DNA of 64,000 nucleotides from Pseudoalteromonas sp. Z1A8 (GCF_011378855.1 NZ_WTLB01000012.1:1-64000), one strand, 5' to 3'; shown: positions 1-9,568, counted from the first letter of the stretch. Notes: a model not told the origin generated them from the sequence alone. A program made the numbers and translations.

Positions 1-106
1 ATAGATAGTGGTTTGGCGATTACTATCAGATCAAATTCAGAGCATGTTTTCAAGTTTTATTCCTTAAGATCCAACCTATGAACCTGTATTAGGTTATTAG
101 CGTATT

Positions 107-133
107 AAAGCCCAACATTGTTGGGCTTTTTTG
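107..133 (+). terminator. Rho-independent terminator of an upstream gene
   Basis: A 10-bp perfect stem (AAAGCCCAAC / GTTGGGCTTT) with loop ATT is followed by a T-rich run. It ends a plus-strand transcript entering from outside the window. Frame 1 is open from base 1 to a TGA at 79-81, so the first 81 bases may be the tail of that gene, but 26 open codons are not enough to claim it. Confidence 0.8.
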
Positions 134-211
134 TTTTTAGCGTCAGTTTGTATTCACGGCAACTGCGTTAGAGTTATTAAAATTTAAATTTTTAACCACT
201 ATGGAGTTATT

Positions 212-1258
212 ATGAAAACAGTAGGATATGCAGCAAAAAGCCAAGGTTCTGAGCTGACAGAATTTTCTTTTGAGCGCCGCGAGTTACGAAATAACGATGT
301 AGAAATTGAAATTTTATACTGTGGTGTGTGCCATTCAGATTTACACGCCGTACGAAATGATTGGGGTGGCAGTGACTACCCATTAGTACCCGGGCACGAA
401 ATTGTTGGTAAAGTTGTTTCGGTAGGCAGCGACGTTAAAAAATATAAGCAAGGTGATTCTGTTGGCGTGGGCTGCATGGTTGATTCATGCAAAAGTTGCG
501 ATCAGTGCGACAACAACGAAGAGCAATTTTGCCGAGAGGGTATGGTTGGCACTTATGCCGGTAAGGATAGAGAAACCGGCGAAATGACCCAAGGCGGTTA
601 TTCTAAAAGTGTGGTTGTACGAGAAGAGTTCGTACTTTCAATTCCAGAGAGTTTAGAGCTTTCACGCGTTGCACCTCTATTATGTGCAGGTATTACTACG
701 TATTCTCCACTTCATAAATGGGGCGTTAAAAAAGGCAGCCGTGTTGGTGTTGTTGGTCTAGGCGGACTTGGCCATATGGCCGTTAAAAATGCAGTTGCAA
801 TGGGCGCAAGCGTTACGGTAATTGGCCGTAGTGAGTCTAAAAAAGATGATGCGGTTAAATTGGGTGCTCAGCACTACTTAGTGTCATCTAATGATGACGA
901 AATGAAAGACTCGCAATCTGCCTTTGACGTCATTATAGATACGGTACCTGTAAAACATGATTTATCTATTTACACACCACTACTTGATGTGGATGGTACT
1001 TTAGTTATTGTAGGCCAAGTTGGCCCTGTAGATGAGCTAAGCACGGTACCATTATTAATGGGTCGCCGTCGTATTGCAGGCTCACTTATTGGTGGTATTG
1101 CACAGACGCAACAAATGCTCGACTTTTGTGGTGAAAATAACGTGCTACCTGAGTGCGAAATGATCAACATTGACGAAATTAACACAGCATATGAGCGTAT
1201 GGAAAAATCTGACGTACGATATCGTTTTGTTATTGATATGGCGTCGTTAAGCGCTTAA
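212..1258 (+). CDS. Zinc-dependent NAD(P) alcohol dehydrogenase (YahK/cinnamyl-alcohol type)
   Basis: This medium-chain dehydrogenase/reductase of 348 residues is predicted to interconvert aldehydes and alcohols with NAD(P)H in the cytoplasm. The catalytic zinc ligands are visible as C40 in GVCHSD and H62-E63 in PGHE. The structural zinc site is the four-cysteine lobe C93, C96, C99 and C107. A Rossmann motif GLGGLGHMAVK lies near residue 182. Length and layout fit the YahK/CAD branch, whose members reduce a broad range of aldehydes; the true substrate cannot be read from sequence. The ATG follows a GGAG six bases upstream. It is a single-gene unit closed by the terminator at 1283. The next gene converges on it, so no operon partner hints at a pathway. 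Confidence 0.9.
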   Translation: MKTVGYAAKSQGSELTEFSFERRELRNNDVEIEILYCGVCHSDLHAVRNDWGGSDYPLVPGHEIVGKVVSVGSDVKKYKQGDSVGVGCMVDSCKSCDQCDNNEEQFCREGMVGTYAGKDRETGEMTQGGYSKSVVVREEFVLSIPESLELSRVAPLLCAGITTYSPLHKWGVKKGSRVGVVGLGGLGHMAVKNAVAMGASVTVIGRSESKKDDAVKLGAQHYLVSSNDDEMKDSQSAFDVIIDTVPVKHDLSIYTPLLDVDGTLVIVGQVGPVDELSTVPLLMGRRRIAGSLIGGIAQTQQMLDFCGENNVLPECEMINIDEINTAYERMEKSDVRYRFVIDMASLSA

Positions 1259-1282
1259 TTTACTAGGTAAATTAAAAATAAT

Positions 1283-1309
1283 AGAGCCGCTAGTTAGCGG
1301 CTCTTTTTG
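1283..1309. terminator. Bidirectional terminator between convergent genes
   Basis: A perfect 10-bp stem (AGAGCCGCTA / TAGCGGCTCT) with a two-base loop has TTTTT on its plus-strand side and an A-rich stretch on the other. It lies between the stop codons of the alcohol dehydrogenase and the MFS gene and can serve both. Confidence 0.8.
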
Positions 1310-1331
1310 TATTTACTATTTAAAGTATAGA

Positions 1332-2537
1332 TTAACCAGCGGTTTGCGCTGTTGGTTGCTGTTTGTTTAGTTGTAAGTAACTTAATAGCCACATACCCAA
1401 ACCACCTAAAAACAATGCAGCTGCTACGTAACCTGTTTGATTAGGTGCAGCACCTTGCGCTATTGCAATTCCGCCGACCCACGGGCCTATAGCATTTGCG
1501 GTATTAAATGCGCACTGTACAAGAGCACCGATCATAGCGTGACCTTCTGGAGCAACATCCATTAATAGCGTTTGAATAAGTGTTGCCAAACCCACACTGC
1601 AACCAATAAAGAAGATCACTGCATAAAGAGCCCAAATATTATGGCTTGCCGTTACATAAGCAAAGGCAAATACAATGGTACATACAAGCGCAAGGCCAGT
1701 CGTTTTAATTGCTGATTTATCGGCAGCTTTACCCAGTACATAGTTACCGAGCGTACAACCAATACCAAACATTACCATTGCGATAGAAATAGTATATGGG
1801 GCTGTTTTTGTTACCACTAAGATGGTGTCGGCAATGTAAGTATAAATACAAAACACCCCGCCAAAGCCAATAATTACAATACCCAAAATAGACCAAACCA
1901 GTTTGTTTTTAAGTACGCCAAACTCGTTTAGTAAGTTAGAAGGCTTAGCGTTATCTATATTTGGAACTACTTTGTAAACAAAAATAAAAGCAATAAATGC
2001 AAGCACTGCAGCGCCGGCTAAACAGTACCGCCAACTAAGGTTTTGACCCACAAGTGTTACAACAGGCACACCAACAATAGTGGCCACAGTTAAACCCATA
2101 AACACCTTAGACATAAAGCTAGCACGCTTACCTTTTGGGGCAATATCCGATGCTAATAAAATAGCCGCGCCAAAATATGCACCATGAGGTAAACCACTTA
2201 AAAATCTAAATATTACAAGTTGCTCAAGCGACGTTGCCATCGCGCTTAATCCGTTTGAGACAAACATTAAGCTTATAAATATGAGCAATGCTTTGCGCTT
2301 TCTCATATTAGCAGTGGTAAGCATTAAAATAGGGGCACCCACTACAACACCAATGGCGTAAGCACTAATTGCATAGCCACTTTGTGATGGCGTTGAGCCA
2401 AATGTTTCGCTAATTAGTGGCAGCATAGGCATCATCGAAAACTCAGATAATCCTAAAATAAATGTGCCTAGCGCTAATACGAGTAAAATAGCGGTTCTGT
2501 TAAGTTGACTAGATGCCGACGTTACATCTGATGTCAT
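1332..2537 (-). CDS. MFS transporter, AraJ/YdhP-like drug or sugar efflux family
   Basis: This inner-membrane protein of 401 residues has about 12 hydrophobic segments. The N-terminal half contains LALGTFILGLSEFSMMPMLP and then FLSGLPHGAYFGAA, a combination typical of the AraJ/YdhP/PbuE-like proton-coupled exporters. Family members export arabinose derivatives, purines or drugs, so the substrate is open. No signal peptide or extra domain is seen. The ATG is the first codon of the frame with hydrophobic coding after a short polar lead. The upstream region to the chemoreceptor gene is a 360-bp divergent intergenic space, so it is probably transcribed alone and ends at the shared terminator at 1283. 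Confidence 0.88.
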   Translation of the reverse strand: MTSDVTSASSQLNRTAILLVLALGTFILGLSEFSMMPMLPLISETFGSTPSQSGYAISAYAIGVVVGAPILMLTTANMRKRKALLIFISLMFVSNGLSAMATSLEQLVIFRFLSGLPHGAYFGAAILLASDIAPKGKRASFMSKVFMGLTVATIVGVPVVTLVGQNLSWRYCLAGAAVLAFIAFIFVYKVVPNIDNAKPSNLLNEFGVLKNKLVWSILGIVIIGFGGVFCIYTYIADTILVVTKTAPYTISIAMVMFGIGCTLGNYVLGKAADKSAIKTTGLALVCTIVFAFAYVTASHNIWALYAVIFFIGCSVGLATLIQTLLMDVAPEGHAMIGALVQCAFNTANAIGPWVGGIAIAQGAAPNQTGYVAAALFLGGLGMWLLSYLQLNKQQPTAQTAG

Positions 2538-2897
2538 AGATGATCCCTTAAGGTTTAATTTTAAAAATGAAACTGCACAATAGATCTTGAATAGGACATA
2601 TTATGTGTATGCTTAAATTTTGGTGTGAGAGGGTAGTCTGTGAGGGCGCTATTTTAAGTTAAAAAAAGTACAGAGTCATGCATAAATTAGTGGTTTTATT
2701 AGGTTTTTAAAATGTTAATTAGAAGAAAATACTACTTAACATTTATAAAATAAAAAAACTATTTATAAAGCATATATATATAAGATATTAAATATTAGCC
2801 GAAAGGTTATTTAAAGCTTATATTTACAGTACAGCTACATATTGATATCACATTAATTTGCTAATTTTTGTACTAATTTACTCCTTAAGGTTTTTAT
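2538..2897. other. 360-bp divergent intergenic region
   Basis: This very AT-rich region separates the MFS gene (minus) and the chemoreceptor gene (plus), so it must hold both promoters. No long ORF, RNA gene or clear inverted repeat is visible. A TATATATATAAG run lies near 2773. AAGG at 2887 serves as the ribosome site for the chemoreceptor. I cannot place the promoters with confidence. Confidence 0.5.
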
Positions 2898-4196
2898 ATG
2901 TTTGGTATTTCTAAAAGAAACGCAAAAATTGAAGAAATGGAGCTTCAATTAATTCAAAAACAATCTATTTTATCGGCAATTAATAAGCACGTTGCTTATA
3001 TAGAGTTTACACCTGATGGAATAATATTAGACGCAAACCAGTTGTTTTTAAAAACGATTGGGTATAGCAAAGAGAAAATAATTGGTAAGCATCATCGTAT
3101 GTTTTGCGAACCTGAATATGCAAAGTCAAACGAATATAGTCAATTTTGGCAAGCATTGAAAGCAGGGAATTCTAAAGCAGGCTCGTTTTTAAGGTACAAA
3201 GCTAATGGCGATAAGCTTTGGCTTGAGGCAACTTACTTTCCTGTAGAAGAGCGCGGCGTAGTCACCAAAGTTATTAAAATAGCCTCTGATATTACAAACA
3301 GTTACATACAAAGAAAAGCGCAAGAAGCTATTGCAAATGCACTCGACAAAGCCTTGGCTACAATAGAGTTTACCCCAGAGGGTAATATTTTAAAGGCGAA
3401 CCAAAACTTTTTAGCAACAATAGGTTATAGCTTAAAAGACATTGTAGGCAAGCATCATAAAATGTTTTGTACTAAATTGTTTTATGAGAAAAACCCACGC
3501 TTTTGGAGTGAATTAGCGCAGGGGCAGTTTAAGTCAGGAAAATTTAAACGTATTGCCGCCGACGGTTCAGAAATTTGGTTAGAAGCAACTTATAACCCAA
3601 TTTTAGATAGCAAAGGTAATGTAATTAAAATAATTAAGTTTGCATCAAATATTACCGATCGAATTAATAATAACAGTGCAGTGACAGAAGCCGCTGCAAT
3701 AGCACATGAATCGGCGGTAGCTACTGCTACAACCGCTAAAAAAGGCTCTGAAATACTACAAAGCTCTATAGCGAACTCCGACGCCATTGTAAGCCAAGTA
3801 CTTAAATCGGTAGATTTAATAAAAAATCTTAATGAACAGTCTGCGGTCATAGGTTCCATTGTTTCGACAATTAGCAGCATTGCGGATCAAACTAATTTAC
3901 TGGCACTTAATGCCGCAATAGAAGCAGCGCGTGCTGGTGATTATGGTCGAGGTTTTGCTGTAGTAGCTGATGAAGTAAGGCAGCTTGCAGCCAGCACTAG
4001 TCGCTCTACTAATGAAATAGCAAGTGTTGTTAAAAATAACCAAGAGCTCACTAATGATATATCAAAGCAAATAACGTCAGTTTCAGACTCATCAAAACAA
4101 GGAAGAGAGCTTATTGCTAATGTGTCTGAGGTCATTAAAGAGATTGAACGTGGAGCCGATATTGTTTCTCAAACGGTAGCTAAGTTAAATACTTAG
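2898..4196 (+). CDS. Soluble methyl-accepting chemotaxis protein with two PAS domains (BdlA-like)
   Basis: This cytoplasmic chemoreceptor of 432 residues has no membrane segment. PAS-PAC domain 1 spans roughly residues 25-130 and domain 2 roughly 145-255; the two are close duplicates sharing the segments GKHHRMFC and GKHHKMFC. The rest is the MCP signalling hairpin, whose tip reads [18 protein letters not shown], followed by [15 protein letters not shown]. The order PAS-PAS-MCP and length match Pseudomonas BdlA (biofilm dispersion) and similar redox- or flavin-sensing soluble receptors. It would feed the CheA-CheW array and regulate motility or dispersion. No chemotaxis genes adjoin it. The cofactor of the PAS domains is not known. 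Confidence 0.92.
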   Translation: MFGISKRNAKIEEMELQLIQKQSILSAINKHVAYIEFTPDGIILDANQLFLKTIGYSKEKIIGKHHRMFCEPEYAKSNEYSQFWQALKAGNSKAGSFLRYKANGDKLWLEATYFPVEERGVVTKVIKIASDITNSYIQRKAQEAIANALDKALATIEFTPEGNILKANQNFLATIGYSLKDIVGKHHKMFCTKLFYEKNPRFWSELAQGQFKSGKFKRIAADGSEIWLEATYNPILDSKGNVIKIIKFASNITDRINNNSAVTEAAAIAHESAVATATTAKKGSEILQSSIANSDAIVSQVLKSVDLIKNLNEQSAVIGSIVSTISSIADQTNLLALNAAIEAARAGDYGRGFAVVADEVRQLAASTSRSTNEIASVVKNNQELTNDISKQITSVSDSSKQGRELIANVSEVIKEIERGADIVSQTVAKLNT

Positions 4197-4270
4197 TTAA
4201 TTGCATGTTCCTATGTTTAAAGCTGCCTTCTTATGTGCTCAAACACACCTAGCAACATTATAAATTGATA

Positions 4271-4296
4271 AAGTGCGACAATATGTCGCGCTTTTG
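4271..4296 (+). terminator. Terminator after the chemoreceptor gene
   Basis: A stem AAGTGCGAC / GTCGCGCTT with one G-T pair and loop AATAT is followed by TTTTGCTTTTG. It sits 75 bp past the stop of the chemoreceptor gene and before the TonB receptor. Confidence 0.65.
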
Positions 4297-4350
4297 CTTT
4301 TGCCACTCACACTATAATTACGCCAATTATTACAGTGGCATAAATTAACA

Positions 4351-6534
4351 ATGGTTTATAAAAGCAAAACTCAAAAAACATATTTACTTACCCCTGTCGC
4401 ATTTTTTATTAGTAGCGTGCTATCTCCTTTAGCATTTGCCGACGACACACCTTTAGAAGTGATAGAAGTTCACGGACATGCTCAAAATAAACATTTAGCA
4501 CTTGGCTCGTCAGAATCGTTATTAAGTGATTTAGGTGTCGATTTTTCAGCAGCGGGCGGCGTATCTAATTTACCTGTTTTAAATGGTTTAATGGGCGATA
4601 GAGTAAAAGTGTTAATTGATGGCGCGGATGTAACTGCTGCATGTGCTAATCATATGAACCCGCCACTTTCGTATATTTCGGCTAATCAAATTACGTCTTA
4701 CAATGTGGTTGCAGGCGTGTCGCCAGTAAGCGCGGGCGGCGATAATATTGCCGGTGTAATAAGTGTTAATTCTATTTCACCACAGTACAGCGATAGCAGT
4801 GAATTAAGATGGCACTCGGGTTATGTGTCGGCAAAATACAGTAGTGTTGATAACGGACGTAAACTTGGCGTTGGTGCACGTTTAGCAAGTGACACGTTTA
4901 GCCTTAATTATCAGGGTTCGTTTAGTGACGCAGATAGTTATGAAGACGGTAACGGCGATGTAGTATTAGATACATTGTATCGAGCACAAAATCATAGTTT
5001 AACCGCAGCTATGCGCGATGATAAGCAGCAATTAGTTATAAAGCTAACGCATCAAAAAATCCCGTATCAGGGATTTGCAAATCAGTATATGGATATGACC
5101 GATAACACCAGTTACGGTGCAATAGCTCAATACAAACGCTCCTTTGAAAACAGCGAGCTTGAAGGGCAAGTTAACTGGCATAGCGTAAAGCACGAAATGG
5201 GTTTTTTCAGTGAAGAAAAAACAGGCATGATGCCAATGAAAACTGATGCACAAGATATAAGTACGCAGCTAAAATGGCGTATTGCGCTTGATAAAAACAG
5301 CAGTATTTTACTCGGTCAAGAATATTATAATTACAGTATTGATGATTGGTGGCCAGGTATTGAAGGCTCAACCATGATGGGACCAGACGATTACGTAAAT
5401 GTAAATAACGGTAAACGAGAGCGCATAGCGGCATTTGCAGAATTTGAGAGCCAAATAAATACAAAATTATGGTTAAACGCAGGCGTACGTATTGAAAGTA
5501 TTAATACCCACGTTGGAGAGGTTCAATCTTACAACGATGACATGAGTATGATGGATATGGACGATATGGACGATATGGACGATATGAGCGATATGAGTAG
5601 TATGGAAAGTATGACCATGAGCGATACGTCTACAGATAATACCATTGCTGTTGAGAATTTTAATGCTGGCGACAGAGATAAAACCGACACTATAGTTGAT
5701 GCTAACTTATTAATTAACTACCAAATAACAAATTATGATGAGCTGCAATTTGGTCTTGCCCGTAAAAACCGAGCGCCTAATTTATACGAGCGATACAGTT
5801 GGGGTGTAAGTACTATGGCAACTACCATGATTGGCTGGTACGGCGATGGTAACGGTTATATTGGTAACCCCGATTTAGATGTTGAAACAGCCCATACTAT
5901 AAGTGCCACGTATATTAAATCGGCTAAAGATGATCGTTGGCGGTTAAGCACCAATGTTTGGTATACAGATGTGAACGATTATATTGATGCTGATAGTGTA
6001 AGAAGCTTCAATAGTTATGACTTGGACAATACAGCGCGTAACATTTTGCAGTTTACTAATGTCGATGCGATTTTGTATGGTGCAAAGGTAGACTTAACAG
6101 CCAACATTTATGAATCTAAGAATTTAGGCAATTGGCAGTTACACGCTAATGTTACTAATACCAGAGGCAAGCGAGACGATACTAACCAACCGCTTTACCA
6201 AATTAAGCCATTGCAAACTCAGCTAGATATTAGCCAGCAAATAGGTCGATTTGAAAATGTATTGTCTTGGCAGTGGGTAGATACAAAAAGCCGTGTAGAC
6301 AATAATCGTTTTGAAAACCAGACAGGCAGTTATAGCTTGGTAAATTTAAGCTCTAAAGCAACATGGAACGCATTAACGCTAAACGCTGAAATAAGTAATG
6401 TGTTTGATGAATATTACCAGCTCCCACTTGGAGGTGTAAGTATTGCAGCGCTTAAACAAGATAGCAGCAACGGGTTTGAACAGCTTGCAGGGCAGGGGCG
6501 CTCGTTTAATATAAGTGCTAGCTATGCGTTTTAA
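4351..6534 (+). CDS. TonB-dependent copper receptor, OprC/NosA-like
   Basis: This outer-membrane receptor of 727 residues has a signal peptide of about 30 residues ending LAFA, a plug domain and a 22-strand-type barrel ending in the aromatic residue of SASYAF. The plug carries C98-A-N-H-M102, which has the spacing of the CxxxM copper site of Pseudomonas OprC, and H281-E-M283 supplies the matching HxM. The family phrase HMNPPLSYIS also fits the annotated TonB-dependent copper receptors. An added Met/Asp-rich stretch at residues 396-424, built of MDD repeats, lies in a predicted outer loop and could hold more metal. Role: import of copper ions at the cost of the proton motive force through TonB. 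The following gene is a separate unit after a terminator. Confidence 0.85.
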   Translation: MVYKSKTQKTYLLTPVAFFISSVLSPLAFADDTPLEVIEVHGHAQNKHLALGSSESLLSDLGVDFSAAGGVSNLPVLNGLMGDRVKVLIDGADVTAACANHMNPPLSYISANQITSYNVVAGVSPVSAGGDNIAGVISVNSISPQYSDSSELRWHSGYVSAKYSSVDNGRKLGVGARLASDTFSLNYQGSFSDADSYEDGNGDVVLDTLYRAQNHSLTAAMRDDKQQLVIKLTHQKIPYQGFANQYMDMTDNTSYGAIAQYKRSFENSELEGQVNWHSVKHEMGFFSEEKTGMMPMKTDAQDISTQLKWRIALDKNSSILLGQEYYNYSIDDWWPGIEGSTMMGPDDYVNVNNGKRERIAAFAEFESQINTKLWLNAGVRIESINTHVGEVQSYNDDMSMMDMDDMDDMDDMSDMSSMESMTMSDTSTDNTIAVENFNAGDRDKTDTIVDANLLINYQITNYDELQFGLARKNRAPNLYERYSWGVSTMATTMIGWYGDGNGYIGNPDLDVETAHTISATYIKSAKDDRWRLSTNVWYTDVNDYIDADSVRSFNSYDLDNTARNILQFTNVDAILYGAKVDLTANIYESKNLGNWQLHANVTNTRGKRDDTNQPLYQIKPLQTQLDISQQIGRFENVLSWQWVDTKSRVDNNRFENQTGSYSLVNLSSKATWNALTLNAEISNVFDEYYQLPLGGVSIAALKQDSSNGFEQLAGQGRSFNISASYAF
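5545..5620 (+). repeat. In-frame 9-bp tandem repeat coding for Met-Asp-Asp units
   Basis: Copies of ATGGACGAT, the later ones drifting to ATGAGCGAT and ATGAGTAGT, encode residues about 399-423 of the copper receptor. Because the unit is a multiple of three, slippage would add or remove MDD units without breaking the frame. Confidence 0.8.
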
Positions 6535-6560
6535 ATAACCTCATATTCAAATTTCAAATA

Positions 6561-6600
6561 AAGCGAAAGCCATAACCATGTTATGGCTTTTGCTTTTTTT
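6561..6600 (+). terminator. Strong terminator of the copper receptor gene
   Basis: A perfect 11-bp stem AAAGCCATAAC / GTTATGGCTTT with loop CAT is extended by AAGC / GCTT, and seven T follow. The ATG at 6583 lies inside this hairpin, so it is not the start of the next gene. Confidence 0.88.
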
Positions 6601-6723
6601 TATGAAATATTAGTATGCTTAACACGTTCTATTAGGCACTGTTTTATTAATTTTATAACATTAGTTTTAGTAGAATGCAGAAAAAGCAATAACTTGTTCA
6701 TCACCCAATGGTTAGGAAATACA

Positions 6724-7686
6724 GTGTTTAAACAATTTAAAAATAAAGTCATGGGTGCGCCAACAGCTATGGCCGGTTTAGCTTTGGGTATTGCCAGTAT
6801 GGGGTGGACATGGGAAAACGTTTTTAATTTAAATAATTATGGACAATATCTGGGAGCGCTATTAGCTGGCGTATTAGTTCTACTTTTGGCTGCTAAATTT
6901 TTACTGCACCCCGATTTATTAAAAGCTGATTTAGCACACCCAGTTGCAGGAAGTGTGATCCCGACATTTGCAATGGCTAACCTGGTTATTTCAAAATCAG
7001 TGGGGCAATTTGACCCATTAGCTGGCGACATTATGTGGGTTTTAGCTTTTGTGCTGCACTTTACATTTTTGTTGAGCTTTTTATATCAGCGAGCAAAAAA
7101 GTTTAACTTTGAAGATATGGCGCCCAGCTGGTTTGTGCCACCGGTGGGTATTATTATTGCAGACATTACTTTTTCGGGTAATCCTACATTAGCGTGGTTA
7201 GCCTATAGTGCGTTGGTTATTGGCATATCAGCGTACAGTACTATACTGCCAATTATGTTTTATCGTTTTTTAATAGCATTAAAAAGTGATTACGAAATAC
7301 AGCCAACACTTGCCATTTTAGCCGCACCTGCCAGTTTAACATTAGCGGGGTATTTTCATATAGCGGCCAATCCATCACTAACTATAGTGGGAGTATTATT
7401 TACATTAGCGATAATAAAAACACTGATTGTTTATGTGTTATTTATAAAGTTATTACGCAGGCCTTTTACGCCTAGCTACGCTGCTTTTACGTTTCCAATG
7501 GTTATTGGGTCAACAGCATTATTTAAAATGACAGATTGGATGCAAAGTATAGACCTCGCAATACCATACATAGATGCGGTTAATTACTTAGCTACGTTCG
7601 AACTTATAGTTGCCACAGCAGTAGTCGTTTATATAAGTGGTCGGTACTTTTGCCATTTTAAAATATCAAAGCAACAGGTAACGTAA
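6724..7686 (+). CDS. TDT-family transporter/channel (TehA/SLAC1-like)
   Basis: This membrane protein of about 320 residues has ten hydrophobic segments. It opens with GAPTAMAGLALGIASMGW, the typical N-terminal helix of the tellurite-resistance/dicarboxylate transporter family to which TehA and the plant anion channel SLAC1 belong. Likely role: passage of an anion or a weak acid across the inner membrane; the substrate is not known. I choose GTG at 6724 as start because AGGAA lies seven bases upstream and homology begins there. An in-frame ATG at 6583 lies within the preceding terminator and would add 47 unsupported residues. The stop is only two bases from that of the convergent small gene. 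Confidence 0.82.
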   Translation: MFKQFKNKVMGAPTAMAGLALGIASMGWTWENVFNLNNYGQYLGALLAGVLVLLLAAKFLLHPDLLKADLAHPVAGSVIPTFAMANLVISKSVGQFDPLAGDIMWVLAFVLHFTFLLSFLYQRAKKFNFEDMAPSWFVPPVGIIIADITFSGNPTLAWLAYSALVIGISAYSTILPIMFYRFLIALKSDYEIQPTLAILAAPASLTLAGYFHIAANPSLTIVGVLFTLAIIKTLIVYVLFIKLLRRPFTPSYAAFTFPMVIGSTALFKMTDWMQSIDLAIPYIDAVNYLATFELIVATAVVVYISGRYFCHFKISKQQVT

Positions 7687-7688
7687 AG

Positions 7689-7880
7689 TTACTCTTGAAT
7701 TACCTGTGGCTCATTACCTTCTTGCTCAGCTAGCTTTTCGCGCTCAGCTTTTGACACATAACCAGGTTTGTTGCTTTTGTGTAGTTTAGCGTTAGTGCGT
7801 TTATCTTTCTTTTGAAATTTAGTGACGATTTTTTTACGACGATTCACAATTAAATGCCCTGTTAATTTTAAGTCGCGCAT
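7689..7880 (-). CDS. Small basic protein, DUF2986-like
   Basis: This 63-residue lysine-rich protein has no membrane segment. The core NRRKKI, then NAKLHKSNKPGYVSKAEREKLA resembles the DUF2986 family of short basic proteins found in marine gammaproteobacteria, whose function is unknown. The family core starts at residue 13, where a GTG (at 7844) could be an alternative start; the ATG has GAGG ten bases upstream. Its net positive charge would allow nucleic-acid binding, which is only speculation. It is transcribed alone, tail to tail with the TDT transporter. Confidence 0.65.
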   Translation of the reverse strand: MRDLKLTGHLIVNRRKKIVTKFQKKDKRTNAKLHKSNKPGYVSKAEREKLAEQEGNEPQVIQE

Positions 7881-8018
7881 TATACAGTCATCCTCATAAA
7901 AGCTGCTATATAAATATTTACCTTAAGTAATCTGCGCGTTTGGCGTAAAGAGCTATAAGTAAGTAACTCATAGCGTTATAATTCCCCACTCTTAGTTATT
8001 AATTAAATGGGAATTGTT

Positions 8019-9506
8019 TTGAAAAAGTTAGCTTTAGCCAGTATTGCTTTATTTGCGTTTGGTGCTCATGCGCAGTTAAATAAAAATATTGATAGCGTTG
8101 CCGATTACGCAGTAGATACCTACCAAAATGCTCAAATACACACTCTTACCAATTTAGTTGCCTTTCCTACGGTTAATAAAGCGAATATAAAAACGCCACA
8201 AAACCAAGATTTTATTGGCTTTAAAGCCCTGTTAAAAATGAAAGCCGCAGAGCTTGGTTTTGACTACCAAGATTTAGGGTACACCGTATTAATTGGTATG
8301 GGCGAGCAAAGCGAAAAAGTAACGGTAGTAACGCATGGCGATGTGCAACCTGCAAATGCTAGCAAATGGAAACAAAGCCCGTTTATTATTGATACGTCTG
8401 AGCCTGGTAAATTAGTTGGTCGTGGTACAGAGGACGATAAAGGCGCAATAGCAACCGCGCTTTACGCCATGAAAGCAATTAAAGATAAAGGCATAACGCT
8501 TAATAATCGTATTGAGTTAATGATTTATCTGGCTGAGGAGTCTGATTGGGGCCCGCTTACTCAATTTATGAAAACGTATGAACAACCAAAATATGCAGTA
8601 ACGATTGATGCATCATACCCTGTAGTGGTTGCCGAGAAAGGCTGGAGCTTAATTGCTCCTACCTTTAAAGCAACATCACCACAAACGGGTGTGTATGTAA
8701 AGGATGTAACTGGCGGTGCGTTTAGAAGCCAAATTCCAGAAGACGCCAGCTTAGTACTTCACAATGCAGACGCTGCACTTATTAATGCATTAAAAGCAAA
8801 AGCCAAAACATTAAATAAAGTTGAGTTTAACTTTAGTGAAAAAAGTAATGGTTTAGCAATAAGCGTTAAAGGTATGTCGGCGCATTCATCAGAGCCAGAG
8901 TCGGGTATAAATGCGATTGCCTATTTAGCTGAGTTATTTAAAGGCGTAGAGCTTGAAAATAACAGTGACGGCGAGCTAATCGACTTTGTAAATCAGTTAA
9001 TTGGTTTAGATATTCATGGTAAACAGTTTGGCGAAATAGCTTACAAGCACGACTTTATGGGCCCGATGACAGTGGCACCAACTGTTATTGAGCGCGATGG
9101 TAATGCACTAACACTTGCTGTAAATGCACGTCGCCCCATGGGTAAAGACGAAGCTGTACTACAAAAGCAAATTGATGTTGCACTTGCTAATTGGCAGGCT
9201 GCTAATAACGTAACGCTTGCTAACATAGAAACAATTATTGGCACACCGATGCTACTTGATGGCGCACCGCATGCGCAAAAGCTGCTTGATATTTTCAAGC
9301 ATTTTACGGGCGACGAAAAAGCTGACTTTGTATCAATTGGTGGTGGCACTAATGCAAAGCTGTTTGATAACGCAGTGTCGTTTGGTCCTTCAATGCCAGG
9401 TAAACGCTACACGGGTCACTCAGAGCATGAATTTATGACCATTGAGCAACTAGAGCTAAATTTGCGCATGTACACAGCGATGATGATAGAGCTGGGTAAT
9501 ATGTAG
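8019..9506 (+). CDS. Secreted M20-family dipeptidase
   Basis: This is a zinc metallopeptidase of the M20/ArgE/DapE fold, predicted to cleave dipeptides in the periplasm. The signal peptide KKLALASIALFAFGAHA directly follows a TTG at 8019, with GGGAA just upstream; an ATG at 8007 would only add MGIV before it. Metal-site motifs are in order: THGDVQPA (H and bridging D), GRGTEDDKG, LAEESDWG and a late GHSEHEFM. The dimerisation insert lies between residues of about 220 and 350. Length of about 495 fits the secreted dipeptidase branch. The gene is monocistronic; the next gene converges. Nutritional use of peptides is the likely role. Confidence 0.88.
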   Translation: MKKLALASIALFAFGAHAQLNKNIDSVADYAVDTYQNAQIHTLTNLVAFPTVNKANIKTPQNQDFIGFKALLKMKAAELGFDYQDLGYTVLIGMGEQSEKVTVVTHGDVQPANASKWKQSPFIIDTSEPGKLVGRGTEDDKGAIATALYAMKAIKDKGITLNNRIELMIYLAEESDWGPLTQFMKTYEQPKYAVTIDASYPVVVAEKGWSLIAPTFKATSPQTGVYVKDVTGGAFRSQIPEDASLVLHNADAALINALKAKAKTLNKVEFNFSEKSNGLAISVKGMSAHSSEPESGINAIAYLAELFKGVELENNSDGELIDFVNQLIGLDIHGKQFGEIAYKHDFMGPMTVAPTVIERDGNALTLAVNARRPMGKDEAVLQKQIDVALANWQAANNVTLANIETIIGTPMLLDGAPHAQKLLDIFKHFTGDEKADFVSIGGGTNAKLFDNAVSFGPSMPGKRYTGHSEHEFMTIEQLELNLRMYTAMMIELGNM

Positions 9507-9539
9507 CTTAAGCGTACTTAGATTCAATAAGGTTTAATA

Positions 9540-9568
9540 ATAGGTGTTGAGTACTAATCAGCACCTAT
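9540..9568. other. Inverted repeat at the convergent gene ends
   Basis: ATAGGTGTTGA and TCAGCACCTAT pair at 10 of 11 positions around a seven-base loop and include the stop codon of the EAL gene. There is no T-run on either side, so terminator function is uncertain. Confidence 0.4.

Noticed and set aside
1..81. 3' end of a coding gene in frame 1
   Set aside because: Only 26 open codons with no recognisable sequence; chance openness is likely.
6583..6723. ATG at 6583 as start of the TDT transporter
   Set aside because: It lies inside the terminator hairpin of the copper receptor gene, and the added residues do not resemble the family; GTG 6724 has a ribosome site.
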